Below the pieces are notes generated by a model. The model saw only the letters and a list, made by a program, of their open reading frames with translations, had not been told where the DNA came from and did not search any database. 64,000 nt of DNA from Cryptomeria japonica. Its lineage: Eukaryota > Streptophyta > Pinopsida > Cupressales > Cupressaceae. This document shows, one piece after another, positions 35,730-48,464 of this stretch. Within the stretch, counting starts at the first letter, position 1, and each line of letters opens with the position of its first letter. The position numbers and the translations under genes are program-made. Location: assembly GCF_030272615.1 (NCBI RefSeq), contig NC_081410.1, forward strand, positions 288,113,957 through 288,177,956. The letters are read 5' to 3'.

Positions 35730-38381
35730 TGTTGGGTGAATATTTTGTCACCAGTGTACCAATGACAAAATATATGATTCACACATAGCTATTTTGAGAA
35801 GTTAATCTCTCCTCTCATCAAGGGGAGATTCCCTTTGAAATTTCTTCTCTAATTGATAAGAAATCAAAATCTATGAGTTGGTATTGGGCATGTAACTCTC
35901 TTTTTTCAGAGTCTATGTTTTCTCCCTCTACCTTGTTACAATTCCTTTATTTCTTTAGATACTTAAAGAAAAGAACAATGAATCTAATAAACTATACTAA
36001 ACTTACTATCAAGTAGCACAAAGTCTCCCTTGAATGTAATACTAACTCAAAATGATTATTACAAATAATTAGAAACTTAACTCGCAGCTCAAAGTCTTCA
36101 AGTATGAATTCCTAATCCTTTAAACTACAAGTAACTGCAGTAATACAAATCCTACCACTAATCACTCAATTTATCAGAAGATTTCCCAAATATGCCAGAA
36201 GCACACAGTCTACTTGCATGATTCAAGAGCTCTTTAACTCACATAACAATATCTCCAATATCAAAGAAGTAAAGAACATATATAAGTAATGGACATCAGA
36301 ACATTAACTCATATAAACAATTTTCTTGACACAACACAAAGTTTGAGATCAAACAAAATTGCTTTCTTTATTTGCTTGATAGAATCTTCACAACAAAAGC
36401 TCAAAGTCTTAGTTGAAGTAAAAATTCTACAGAGTTTTGCTTAGCATGAAAAAGATAAATATTTACAAATGAGGTTCTCCTTAAATAGGAAAAGAATGGC
36501 AAAAAATGTGGGCACAATTGACTAATTCAATTGCACAGTCCCACTTTACTACAACTATAGCATAAGGAAAACATGCAACTACAAGAAAACTAACAACATC
36601 TAATGATGAAACTGCATAAAAAGAAAAAGCTAAAAGGGGACGCTTTATTCATCTTTCTCCTCCTCGTTTGATTTTTGGAAATCTTTGAACTTAGCTGGGA
36701 TGGCTTTCATCTCTTCTTCATCCAGCATTGGGGTAGAACTTGTGATCACTCGAACGTGGGAAATTGCATCTTCAATCTTTACCTATTTCTTTTTCTCATC
36801 CTTCAGCATGGATGCAAGGACTTCAAAACTGACCTAGATCTCCAATAGCTTATCAAATGTATCAAGTGAGAAATCTTGTCTCGTGCAGTGATCTATTAAG
36901 GTAAGGAATTCCTATTTGATAGCTTCACCAATAATGAGATTTTGATTGCCATCATATAAATAACAAGGAAGATCCACAACTTTGCCAAAAATGAGATCAA
37001 TCTCATCATCACCTTCTTTCTTCTCCTAGTCTAGCTCTGTAATCATCAACCTTATTGTCTCTTTCTTATGAGACAATAATGACAAAATATGGATATACTT
37101 TTCCCTTGTAGGAATTACTTTATTTTCAACAAGGACATCTATTCTGAAGTCCTCCATTTTGCTCCAAAAGGTAGTACTTTTCTCGACTTCCTCAATCTCC
37201 TGCGACAATGAAGTTTTGAGTCCTTGCATTTGACTTTGGATTACTTCAAAATCCACCAATAGTCCAACTATTGAACTTAGAAGATGAGAACCTTCTGACC
37301 TTAGTCATGAAATCCACTCATCCATCACTTGGCCTTTGGCTCCTACCTGTTCAATCTTCTTTAGAGCTTCAATGTCGATTGAGGATCTTATTGGCTCAAT
37401 ATCTTGAGAAGATTGTGTGACCTTCAAAAGAACATTGGTCAGTTGTTCACATTTCTACTTCAAATTGTTCTTCTCGTCCCTTTCCTGATCAAATATTCTT
37501 AACAAAGACTTGAAAGTTGTCTGAGAAACCAATTTAACACTCTCATGTGTTTCCACCCCAAGCTCTATGGTTTGCATGGTGTAATCCTCAGGTCATATGG
37601 TGTCTTTATATTTATCTGATGATGGCACCATGACCTCAACATACTTTCTCTTAGAAGTTGGGTCTACTAACACCCGAGATATAGTCTTTGGCTTCTTTGT
37701 TCCCTTAGGCTTCGTAGGAACCAACTCCTCAAAATCAAACTCATCTGGAGAAATTACCTTTTTTTTCCTCTTAGGGGCCACTACTTCCATCCAAGGTGGT
37801 AATTCTGGATTGGTCGATCGAGTAGTAGCTCCTTGCTAATTTTTCAGTTAAGATTTTAGGAGCAGGCTGACTGGAGCTCGGAGCAGTTATGAGTGTTGTC
37901 AATGGCACCAATGTTGAAGCATCTTGTGGGACACTTGTCGATGTGGTGATATTTGTTGTTGCTGACACCTCTTTAGTTACAGATGGGAGAGTTGAAGGCA
38001 TCATGGATGCAACTTCAGTACTTAACAATGGTGGAATTTTTGTCATGACTGTAGTAACAGGTAAGTCCACTGTAGACTGTTATGCAAATACCTCTTCCAA
38101 GGCTTCATTAAAATCCATCATCGTAGATTCAATGGTAGATGAAGGAATATCATCCAAATTGGAGAAATTGGTTAATGTGAAAAACTATTGAGCAGCCTCT
38201 TACTGCACTATGCCCATACCTAGATCCCCATCTTGAAACTCCTCATCCTCTTGATTAGAGTCAGAATCAATAGAGTGGATGATCACCTCTAATTGAGCTA
38301 TTACCTATGACATGGTCGGGGCATCGAATCCACCTGTATGTGATGTTTCTTCAACCTGTGCTTCCTCTTGTTGAGGAATTT
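35730..38381 (-). repeat. Tat B 3' LTR, part shared with the 5' LTR
   Basis: It is nearly identical over its whole length to 59599-62240 by eye, with single-base differences and small indels (for example ATACAAATCCTACCACTA against ATATACCACTA near 36145/60015). The likeness stops abruptly at GTTGAGGAATTT (38381 / 62240). Confidence 0.85.
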
Positions 38382-40220
38382 CACCCTCTTCAGTCCCCTT
38401 CTCTTTTTCAACTTCAATGGCAAGCGGTTGTTCTGGCTCTTTGGCAACTGTTCCCTATACTGTTGATGATGACTCACCCTTCTTGGACCCTTTAATTGTA
38501 AATTTAATTTTGGGCCCTTTCCCCTTAGATTGTACCATGGGAGCCAAAGATATTGCTTGTAGATCTGCCCTACTCTTTGTTCTTGTCTCAGCTGTAGCCA
38601 TCTTGTCGACCGAGCCATCACTATTATCGTCATCCCCTGAACTAGCAGGAAGCTATTTCATCCTAAGATTATTTTTTAATAACCAAGCATATGTATTTTC
38701 TAGGATGGGAGTGATCCTTTGGGTGATAGATTTACTTCCTTCTTTGACCATTGCACTGGTGGGAGCCAAGAATCAGCAATCTTCTTCTCATAATAGACAG
38801 GGTCTATTATGTCATTTGTGTCTTCCATGGTCATTGGGATCTTTGTTAAATCCAATTTTTCAATCTGTTTCAGGGCAAGACGACTAAAATCCATCCTTCT
38901 TATATCTTCCTTATTCTGACAGTTTGCCCATACATCTTCAAACTTGTAGACATCGATATAACTCCTCTTGAGTTTGTTCTTCATGCCATGAAAATCAAAA
39001 AAAAATCGGGCCTTGAATCTTCTCATAGTGTTCCACTGTATTTCCTCCTCCATGTTTTTAGATTTGGGATTGGTTAGGACTGAGTACCTGCCAATTGATT
39101 ATGGGAACTTCAACCTTGTCCTATGTGCTTGTGATTTCTTTTCATGCACATATATTAGTTTTTGACACAACTCCATGAGAATGATCTTGTCAGAAAGATA
39201 CCTTGGTATAATAAAAGGCTCACCTGAGAAACATCCAATCCGGATGTAAGTGAATGTTGGGAATTGAAGGAAAACACATCCGAAATGAGATACCCTGATA
39301 TAAGAAGCCTCTGATAATCTCTGCTTCTGTAGACTCTTATCAAACATGCACTTCCATACAACAAAGAAGGCATCATTAACTCTTCTGAAGTGGCTATCTT
39401 GATTCTTGATGGTAAGTTGATCATAGTATTCCTAGACAGGCACCAATCTCCTATCACCCTTGGTAGATAAACTTGGATATTGCCTCATAGAAGTAGCTGC
39501 ATAAACCAGGTATGAGGTCATGTAAAATTTTAGTGTTACTTTTACTTCCTTCAATTGATCATAGAGCACATCACTGATCTGTTCACCCTAGTCAATTCTT
39601 GTAGTTCCTTTCTTGATTATATTCATATAATAACACATCCAACTCTCCTCATTGAAGTCACTTCTATGAAAGAACTTGGGCCATCATGTGGTAGTGGAAT
39701 GTCTAGCAGCAGAGAGGTACATAGTATTGACCACTTTCTTGCATTTAACCTCATTTTTCTCATAGTACTCTTGAGAACTTTCTTGAGAAATGTCAACTAC
39801 CTCTTCAACTAGAGAGCCTTTGAAGACACTATTGAAAAACACACTATCTAGAGTCATGATAACATTTTGATCAGTGTCCTTCACCTATCTTGTATTTGGA
39901 TCAAAGTGATCTGCTACTGCAAGTACAAATTCTGGATCATGAGATACAACTGGGAAAGATGCATATTTATGCAACTCATATTTAATCAGATTGGTTAGGT
40001 GAGCAGGAGATTTCTCAACTCGATCAATAAATTCCTACATGCTAACATGTCCAATCTTAGTATCTCTGATTTCCTTGATATTTGAGTCCATTGAACTCTT
40101 TGGGTACATATTCAAGTACTTATCATACTTGTACTTCATCATTTTTATTGATGTTTTACCCGGAGAAGACTCCAACTTACTCGAGGAAGGCTCAGATTTG
40201 TCATGAGGGGGATTTGACAT
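36645..40220 (-). pseudogene. Long accessory ORF of unknown family downstream of Tat B integrase
   Basis: The frame starts at ATG 40220 (MSNPPHDKSEPSSSK) and ends at TAA 36645-36647, about 1,190 codons. It is broken by several stops and at least two frameshifts (blocks at 39684-39884, 39099-39347, 38700-39053, 37771-38070, 37593-37790, 37026-37259). The middle holds a GEPFIIP motif and a Leu-rich helix, aligned in order with the ORF of the 1460-6434 unit. A Ser/Thr/Pro-rich part, a basic APKRKKK cluster and a coiled-coil region with ADLPCYLYDGNQN follow. I recognise no env, gag or enzyme domain, nor a signal peptide or membrane segment, so its env-like position does not make it an envelope gene. 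The last ~580 codons lie in the part shared by both LTRs. Confidence 0.55.
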
Positions 40221-40397
40221 TCATAATGACGGCATTCAACATTGAGGATTATCTCTTTTGATACTTATCATCATCATCAAAATCAATTTTTCTCAATCGG
40301 ATCAAAAAATCAGACTCAGAACAAGCTTAAGAGTAAAACTGCCAAAAACAACAGATCGGGGAAAAAAGTCCGACATGCTCTTCAATAAATAAAATTC

Positions 40398-40519
40398 CAC
40401 ATCGGACTTTAAAGTTCAATGTGAAAAGATAAACATCTTAATTTTCACACCGGACTTTAAAGTCCGATGTGAAATTTAGGGTAAGTTATCATCGCATCGG
40501 ACTTTAAACTCCGATGTGC
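40398..40519. repeat. GGACTTTAAAGTCC palindrome array, left part
   Basis: Three inverted repeats about 48 bp apart (40398, 40446, 40494) share the core GGACTTTAAAGTCC or a close variant, with arms CACATC/ATGTG. They lie directly upstream of the Tat B accessory ORF start and are separated from the rest of the array (48465 on) only by the inserted chromovirus. Confidence 0.8.
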
Positions 40520-40532
40520 AAACTAGGGAAGA

Positions 40533-42167
40533 TGATGGGAATGGGTATGGGATAGACTAACCTAGTCTATGCTCCTTGATCCTCTCCTTGGATCACCAGG
40601 TGTTCCAACCACATGCTAGGGTCTCTAGGACTTCCCTTTCTTGTGGAATCCCTTGACCTTGCCCAATCCACCCACCAACAACCTGTGATGCTTCTCCTAA
40701 GGTCACACCTACTCACCAGCTTCAAAAACCCTCACATAGGCTAATAAGGGTTTAGCTCCTCCTACACCTTCTTAGGTCCTAGAAAGGATAGGATAGGTCT
40801 GTGACATACTTTTCCATCCATTCATGTGCCCCCAAGAGGTTTTGATCTTCCTATTTGTTACTGATCTCACTATTTTGCTTTTTTCCTACAAAATAGGGCT
40901 ACAAAGAATGTGCCCAATTAGGCCTCCATTCTGGACTTTTAGGGATCCCTCTTGCAAATGATGCTCAAACTTGTGAAACTTCCCAAAGGGAATACTATTC
41001 ATTTGGAAAAGGTTCAAATATTCTCCTGGTTTTGGGCCTCCAAGTATCTGTACGCTACCCTAGGTGAATTTAGGGGTTTTTGAGGGTTTTTATGAGGGCT
41101 TTCAGGCCTGCCAGGTCACAGTGATGGTTTGTTGTCTTCACCACCTTATCTGGATTGGTGGAAGCTCCTCCTTCTCACCAATTATTCTCCACACACCCCT
41201 CTACAACTCCTCCAAAGGGTTCCTCCTTCCTTGTCCTTCCTTGCTCTCACGGACCTCTGCAACCTCAACCCTTCCTAGCCGGGCACAGTCCAATCTCGCC
41301 TAGGAGTGGGTCTTTGAAAGTCTTTCCTACATCTTCAAGGGCCCTACTTCATCTAAGGTACTATAAAAGGTCTGCACTCCTACTCCCTATGGTTTCATGG
41401 TGTTTCCACAATGAGTATAGGAGTTGTCAACCCATTTACACATAACAGTCCAAAACTGGATAGTAAAAGAGTAACTCACAAAGTATTTACAAAACACACG
41501 AAACCTGCACAATAAACCTAACCTAACTGCTCAAAATGAAATTAAAAACTCTATACAAGACTCTCAACATAGTTTAGTCTACAAAACAATCCATTGTCAA
41601 TCCTTTTAATGCTCCATTTGTGTCGACTAGCAACAAAAACACAGTCACAGTCAAGGTCTTTTCCCTTTGGCTGTACAATCTGACATCCAACCCTCATTTT
41701 AGGGTTTGCAACAATATATAATGTCTTTTCCTTGGTTTTTGTGCCAAGGTTAGGGTTCTCCATGCCAAGCTAAGGTTATGACCTATTAGGTGGAAAAGTT
41801 GCATGACAACTTTGAAAAGTTGTCATGCAACTTTTTGCAACTTTTGAGCAACTTTTGAAAAGTTGTCATGCAACTTTTTGCAACTTTTGAGCAACTTTTG
41901 CAATGTTGCTTTTCTTATCTTTTAGGCCTACATTGGGCTATCCTATGGACACAACCATGCTAAAAGGACCCCAAACTCATCAATGGCACACATACCCTCT
42001 ACTCCACAAGAAAACTCAACCTAGACTTTTGAACCTAGGACCTAAAATAGGACCTAAACAAGACCAATGAGCTCTTGGCTCTTATTACATTTACATGGCT
42101 TCTTAAAGAAGCAAAATCCCAACAAAATCCAAATGGAGGAAGACCTTAGAAGGGTTCTCCTACACCA
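40533..42167 (-). repeat. Chromovirus D 3' LTR
   Basis: The plus strand runs TGATGGGAATGGG to CCTACACCA. It is longer than the other LTR by 42 bp, nearly all from a 43-bp tandem duplication at 41814-41899. On the plus strand a second ATGCAACTT...AAGTTGCATG inverted stretch surrounds it. Confidence 0.9.
41814..41899. repeat. 43-bp tandem duplication in the 3' LTR of D
   Basis: Units 41814-41856 and 41857-41899 (GAAAAGTTGTCATGCAAC...) are identical by eye. The 5' LTR has one unit at the same place (about 48145), so the duplication arose after the LTRs separated or during replication. Confidence 0.85.
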
Positions 42168-42182
42168 TACTCCCCCTTTGCA
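42168..42182 (-). other. Chromovirus D polypurine tract
   Basis: The minus strand reads GCAAAGGGGGAGTA immediately before the LTR start TGGTGTAGG. This is the primer for plus-strand DNA synthesis and sits in the expected position. Confidence 0.8.
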
Positions 42183-42187
42183 TAGAA

Positions 42188-45100
42188 TTAAGGAACTAGG
42201 GGAGAGATGAGATCCAGATAAATACCAAGTTTCTTGAACTTGCCTTCTTCAACCCAAGTGGCTTCAAACTCAAGTTGACCTGCCCACTTCACCAAGTGTT
42301 TCATGTAGACCTGGTGTCTAGTAGACTTCTTCACCCTTGACTCTAAGATCTCCTCTGCTATGGGCTACTTCACCTGAGGTAATGTATTCATATCCAATTC
42401 CTACAGCACCTTGGCTTGATTCTCAGTTTGCCCTGCTATTTCACCTTTGTATAGTATCAGCAACATTGAAGACTGATGATATAGCCAAATATGAAGGAAG
42501 ATCCACCTTGTAGGTGTTCTCACCATATTTGGACAGAATATTACAAGGCCCTACCCTCTTCATTTGTAGCTTAGTAGGCTTGCCACTTTGTATTCTAGCT
42601 TAGCTTAGATGGACCATCACATAGTCACCCAATTTGAACTGAACCTCTCTCCTTTTCTCATCCACTTTAGCTTTCAATTTTTTAGTAGACTCTAGGATGG
42701 CTCTCTTGACCTATTCTTGGACTTCCTTGATGGTTTGAGTGAAGTCCTTTGCTTGCCCACTCTTCATCTCCACAGAACCAAGTTCTCTTAGTTCACACAC
42801 CCCTCTTAAATGTTTGCCATAGACAACCTCAAAAGGACTCCTTCTAGTGGTCCTATTTACACTGTCATTGTAGGCATACTCAGCTTGTGGAATAACTAGA
42901 TCCCAAGTCTACCCATACTCCTTGGTTAGACACCTCAACAAAGTGCCTAACACCTTGTTAATAACTTTAGTTTGACCATTAGTTTGTGGATGGTAAGCTG
43001 AGCTGAATGATAAATTAGTCCCTAGTCTTCTCCATAAGGTTTGGCAAAAATGGCCCATGAACTTTCTATCCCTATCTGAAACAATACTTAATGGGAGTCC
43101 ATGAATCCTTACAATCTCCTTAAAGAAGAGATGTGCAATATAACTAGCATCATGAGTAGTTCTACATGGAATAAAATGGCTCATCTTAGAAAATCTATCT
43201 ACCACCACATAGATGCTATCCATACCTATCTTTGTCTTGGGGAGTCCTATCACAAAGTCCATGCTCACACACTCCCAAGGCCTATTTGGGACCGGTAATG
43301 GCTGATAGAGGCCTACATTACTTGATCCTCATTTTTCCCTTTGACACACACCACAGTGCTCCACATACCTTCTCACATCCCTTAGCAACCTAGGCCAATA
43401 GTAGTACCTTTGTACTAGATCCAAAGTTATATTGATTCCAAAGTGTCCACTTAGACTACCATTGTGTTTCTCTTGTATGAGATTTTATCTCATGGATCCT
43501 CTAGGCACACATAACTAATTGCCTTTGAACAAGAGACCATTTTGAAGAGTGTAGTCTACATACTCACCATGAAAATGATTCTCAAACTCCTTGCAGACCT
43601 TGTAGGCTGATGAGAAGTCCTCATCTTCTTCATAGAGATCCTTGAAACCTTCTATCCCTATGCTCTGCAATTATAATCCTTGGACAGTCAACAACTTCCG
43701 GCTTAAAGCATCTGCCACCTTGTTAAGCTGCCCCTTTTTATGCTTGATGGTAAAGGTAAAGGATTGGAGGTACTCCATCCACTTCAAATGTCTATTGCTA
43801 AGCTTCTCTTGAGTGTTAATGTAACTCAAAGCCTTGTTATTTGTGAACACCACAAGTTCTTTTGGGAGTAGGTAATTCTTCCACTTCTTGAGAGACTGAA
43901 CTAGTGCATACAACTCTAGATCATATGTTGAATACCTTTTCTTTTCCTCATTAAGCTTCTCATTGAAAAATGCCACAAGCCTTCCCTCTTGACTCAATAC
44001 ACCCCCTACTGCAATTCCACTTGCATCACATTCCAATGTGAATAGCTTGTCAAAAGTAGGTAAGAGTAGGATGGGTTTTGTGGCTACTTCTTGCTTCAAT
44101 AATTGGAATGCTTCATCAGCTTGTTTAGTCCATTTGAACTTAGTTTTAAGGCCTCCTTTTATGGTGTCAAGTATTGGTGCACGTATGCCACTGAATTCCC
44201 TCACAAACTTTCTATAGAATTGGGCTAAACCATGGAAACTCCTAACTTCAGTCCCTATTTTAGGGGCAAGCCAATTCAAGATTGCCTCCACTTTACTTGG
44301 ATCCATCTTCAAGGTTCCCTTAGACACCAAAAACCCCAAGTAGACTAACTCTTGCTTCAAAAAGTCACACTTCTCTAAGTTGATTGCCAACTTCTCTTCA
44401 TACAACCTCTCTAGGACTAACCTTAAATGTTCTAGGTGCTCCTCTTTGGTTCTACTATAGATGAGTATGTCATCTAAGTACACCATCACAAATCTGCCTT
44501 TGAAGTCCTTCAACACCTCATTCATCAACCTCATGAAGATGCTTGGGGCATTGGTAAGTCCAAATGGCATCACAAGCCATTCATACAACCCTTCTGTGGT
44601 CTTAAAAGTAGTCTTCCACTCATCACCCTCCTTGATCCTAATCTGATGATAACCACTTTTAAGGTCCAACTTAGTAAAATACATGGCACCTCCTAAATAG
44701 TCCATCAAATCCTCTATTCTAGGAATAGGAAATCTATAGCTTATGGTGATCCTATTGATTTCCCTTGAATCAGTACAAAGTCTCCACTTGCCTCCCTTCT
44801 TTGTTGCTAGTACTACCAGGACTGCACATGGGCTAATGCTCTTCTTGATCAGTCCTTGATCCAACAACTCCTGCACTTGCCTTGCCACCTCCTTATTTTG
44901 ATCAGGTGTGAGCTTATATACTACTTTATTGGGCAGGGATGCACCGAGGACAAAGTCTATTTGATGGCTTATTGACCTTCTTGGTGGAAGTGTTGCAGGT
45001 GCTCCATCACTCACTATATCTTTATACTCTTGCAACATTTGTTTTACCTCCTTAGGTACCTCTATCTACAACTTATCTTCCTCCTCCTTTGGCTTCACAA

Positions 45101-46820
45101 AGATGGCACATCCCACTATCTCCTCTTCATGTAGCAGGTATAAGAACTCTTTGCCAGTATTAAGTAAGACACTAGGTGTTCTTGAGGTTCCCTCATCATT
45201 CTCTATCAGAGACTGAATCTTATAGGTTTCGTTGTCCTTCTTGAAGGAAATGGAGTTCTCCTCTCCATCATAGATCACCTTCCTATCAAATTGCCAGGGT
45301 CTACCTAGCAGCAGATGGCAAGCATCCATGGGTAGCACATCACAAAGGATCTTGTCCTTTTACCCTCCAATAGAAAACTCCACCCAAGTCTGTTCATTGA
45401 CAAGCACACTCTGCTCTTGATTCAACCATGTCACCTTGTAAGGACAAGTGTGGGGTATCTTTGTGAGTTTCAACTTCTTGGCTACCTCATCTAATATGAT
45501 GTTATCAGTTGACCCTAAATCAACTATCAACTTGCAAACCTTACCAAGGATTTTGCATCTCACCCTAAACAATGCTCTCCTATGCTTAGGTTCATCCTTA
45601 ACCGGCTATCTTATCAAGACTCTATTGAACATTAGATTTTCTCCAATCTCTAATTCAATATGGTCCACCTCAGGTGTTTTGTTACTTGATGTATATTCAT
45701 GGGCATAAGAAAACCTCTTTCCATTGTTTGATGAGGTAGGCTTGTCCGGGCATCTATAGGTCAAGTGTCCCAATTGACCACAATTGTAGCATTTCATGGT
45801 TGCAAAGTAGGAATTACCCCTACCAGTACCTCTGCTCCTATTTGGACCCCCTTGTGCACCTCTTCCTCAAGAATGGCCTCCTCTAAGAGTAGTTTCACTG
45901 TTATGCTCAGTCAACTTGGACTCTCATTGATTCCTTTGCTCACTTGCCTTGCTTTGGTAACCACCTCGATGATTCATTTGACCTCTACCTCTACCTCTAC
46001 CCCTGTTGTTGGAGTCTCCCTTCCTTTTTTTCCTCTCTTCTACCTTAGCAGCAAGTTGATGACATTTTTGGACAGTGGTAGGAGTCCATAGGCTTATCTC
46101 CTCTTGGATGTTCCACTTTAGGCCACTTAGATACCTAGCCACCCTGATAGATTCCTCTTCTTGGACTTTGGATCTAAGACAAAGCTTTTGAAACTCCTCT
46201 ATGTAGGAAGCCACATCAAGGTCTTTTTGCTTCAATCCTTGTCTCTTCTTATGAAGTTGGACTTCATAATCCTTTGGCAAGTAGTTCTCCTTGATCTTAC
46301 TCACCATGGCCTTTCAGTTTGCAATAGGTAGCTTCCCTATGCTAATTCTCTCCTCTTGCAAGTACTTCCACCATGTCAAGGTTGCTCCCCTTATTCTTGA
46401 TTTGGAAACCTTAACCTTTTGAACTTCTCTTACACCTTCACACTCAAAGTGGTTCTCCATACCCTAAATCCATTCCATGACAGTGTCAATATCCATCCTT
46501 CCACTGAAATGTGGCAATCCTTCAAAAGCTTTTGTAATCAAAGCCTTGGTGGACTTTACAAAAGGTTCTTCATTGATTAAGGGGTCTGGTTCAGGTATGA
46601 TTTCATCTAGATCAATAGCTTTCTTGCCTCTGTCACTAGTGTCCGCACCCCAAAGTTCTTGTGCTCTCTAATCAACCACTTCTTGTAGCTTGTTCCTTAT
46701 CTCACTCATAGCATCTTCAAGGAGTCTATTTTTCTCCTTTTGTTCTTCTACCTCCCTAGCTAGCTGTGCATTAGTGACCATTATGTTCTCATCTACTAAT
46801 TCACCAAAATATAGAGACAT
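42188..46820 (-). pseudogene. Chromovirus D gag-pol polyprotein with chromodomain
   Basis: A single frame from ATG 46820 (MSLYFGELVDEN) covers nearly everything; only the C-terminus is in another frame. Order: gag coiled coil and Retrotrans_gag (46307-45924), CCHC knuckle CYNCGQLGHLTYRC (about 45795), protease VDLGSTDNI (about 45525; Leu for the usual Ser/Thr), RT with YLDDILIYSRT (about 44470), RNase H, HHCC finger ending CGVCQR, integrase core MDFVIG/SDRDRKF, then a chromodomain (about 42190-42330; KHLVKWAGQLEFEATW). The integrase Glu is Lys ([10 protein letters not shown]). At least ten in-frame TAG, TGA or TAA codons occur (e.g. 46314, 45924, 45606, 45360, 45066), mostly one transition from sense. 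Chromodomains direct integration to marked chromatin. Confidence 0.9.
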
Positions 46821-46842
46821 GCATGGTCCACCAAATCTTTAA

Positions 46843-46857
46843 CCTGCTCTGATACCA
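46843..46857 (-). other. Chromovirus D primer-binding site
   Basis: The minus strand reads TGGTATCAGAGCAGG, three bases after the 5' LTR end, complementary to initiator tRNA-Met. It confirms the orientation and the LTR edge at 46861. Confidence 0.9.
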
Positions 46858-46860
46858 ATC

Positions 46861-48453
46861 TGATGGGATTGGGTATGGGATAGACTAGCCTAGTCTATGC
46901 TCCTTGATCCTCTCCTTGGATCACCAAGTGTTCCAACCACACCCTAGGGTATCTAGGACTTCCCTTGCTTGTGGAATCCCCTGACCTTTCCCAATCCACC
47001 CACCAACAACCTGTGATGCTTCTCCTAAGGTCACACCTACTCACCAGCTTCAAAAACCCTCACATAGGCTAATAAGGGTTTAGCTCCTCCTACACCTTCT
47101 TAGGTCCTAGCAAGGATAGGACAAGTCTTTAACATAGTTTTCCATCCATTCATGTGCCCCCAAGAGGTTTTTACCTTCCTATTTGTTACCGATCTCACTA
47201 TTTTGCTTCTTTCCTATAAAATAGGGCTACAAGGAATGCGCCTAATTAGGCCTCTATTTTGGACTTTTAGGGCTCCCTCTTGCAAACGATGCTCAAACTT
47301 GTGAAACTTCCCAAAGGGACTGCTATTCATTTGGCAAAGGCTCAAATATTCTCCTATTTTTGGGCCTCCAAGTGTCTGTACACTGCCCTAGGTGAATTTA
47401 GGGGTTTTTGAGGGTTTTTATGAGGGTTTATAGGCCTCCCAAGGTCATAGTGATGGTTTTCTATCTTCACCACCTTATCTGGATTGGTGGAAGCTCCTCC
47501 TTCTGACCAATGATGCTCCACACATCCCTCTACAACTCCTCCAAAGGGTGCCTCCTTCCTTGTCCTTCCTTGCTCTCACGGACCTCTGCAACCTCAACAC
47601 TTCCTAGCCGGGCACAATCCAGTCTCACCTAGGAGTGGGTCTTTGAAAGGCTTTCCTGCATCTTCAAGGGCCCTTCTTCCTCTGAGGTATTATACAAGTT
47701 CTACACTCCTACTCCCCATGGTTTCATGGTGTTTCCACAATGGGGATAGGAGTTGTCAACCCATTTACACAAAACAGTCCAAAACTGGACAGTAAAAGAG
47801 TAACTCACAAAGTATTTACAAAACACATAGAACCTGCACAATAAACCTAACCTAACTGCTCAAAATGAAATTAAAAACACTATACAAGACTCTCAACATA
47901 GTTTAGTCTGCAAAATAATCCATTGTCAATCTTTTTAATGCTCCATTTGTGCCGACTAGCAACAAAAACAAAGTCACAGTCAAGGTCTTTTCCCTTTGGT
48001 CATATAATCTAACATCCAACCCTCATTTTAGGGTTTGCAACAATATATAATGTCTTTGCCTTAGTTTGTGTTCTAAGGTTAGGGTTCTCCATGCCAAGCT
48101 AAGGTTATGACCTATTAGGTGGAAAAGTTGCATGACAACTTTGAAAAGTTGTCATGCAACTTTTTGCAACTTTTGAGCAACTTTTGCAATGTTGCTTTTC
48201 TTATCTTTTAGGCCTACATTGGGCTATCCTATGGATACAACCATGCTAAAAGGACCCCAAACTCATCAATGGCACACATACCCTCTACTCCATGAGAAAA
48301 CTCAACCTAGACTTGTGAACCTAGGACCTAAACTAGGACCTAAACAAGACCAATGAGCTCTTGGCTCTTATTACATTTACATGGCTTCTTAAAGAAGCAA
48401 AATCCCAACAAAATCCAAATGGAGGAAGACCTTAGAAGGGTGCTCCTACACCA
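46861..48453 (-). repeat. Chromovirus D 5' LTR
   Basis: The plus strand runs TGATGGGATTGGG to CCTACACCA, collinear with the 3' LTR. It carries only one copy of the 43-bp unit duplicated in the partner. Confidence 0.9.
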
Positions 48454-48464
48454 AAAGATCATTA

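Larger units (their letters stand above)
40533..48453 (-). mobile_element. Complete Ty3/gypsy chromovirus (element D)
   Basis: It has two LTRs (1,635 and 1,593 bp), a PBS, a polypurine tract and a gag-PR-RT-RH-IN-chromodomain frame, all in minus orientation. Flanks are GAAGA (40528-40532) and AAAGA (48454-48458), a target duplication with one mismatch. It sits inside the palindrome array of Tat B, so it is younger than Tat B. Both LTRs are very alike by eye. Confidence 0.9.

Noticed and set aside
38301-38887. Separate genes on either strand within the Tat B accessory ORF
   Set aside because: They are out-of-frame readings of the Glu/Lys-rich coding sequence of the accessory ORF.
36645-40220. 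Envelope gene
   Set aside because: The position after integrase is env-like, but there is no signal peptide, no membrane segment and no glycoprotein-like Cys pattern; the protein is charged and coiled coil.
41064-41445. Plus-strand frames in the chromovirus 3' LTR
   Set aside because: Proline/serine-rich frames in LTR sequence with no counterpart motif; they are antisense to the element.
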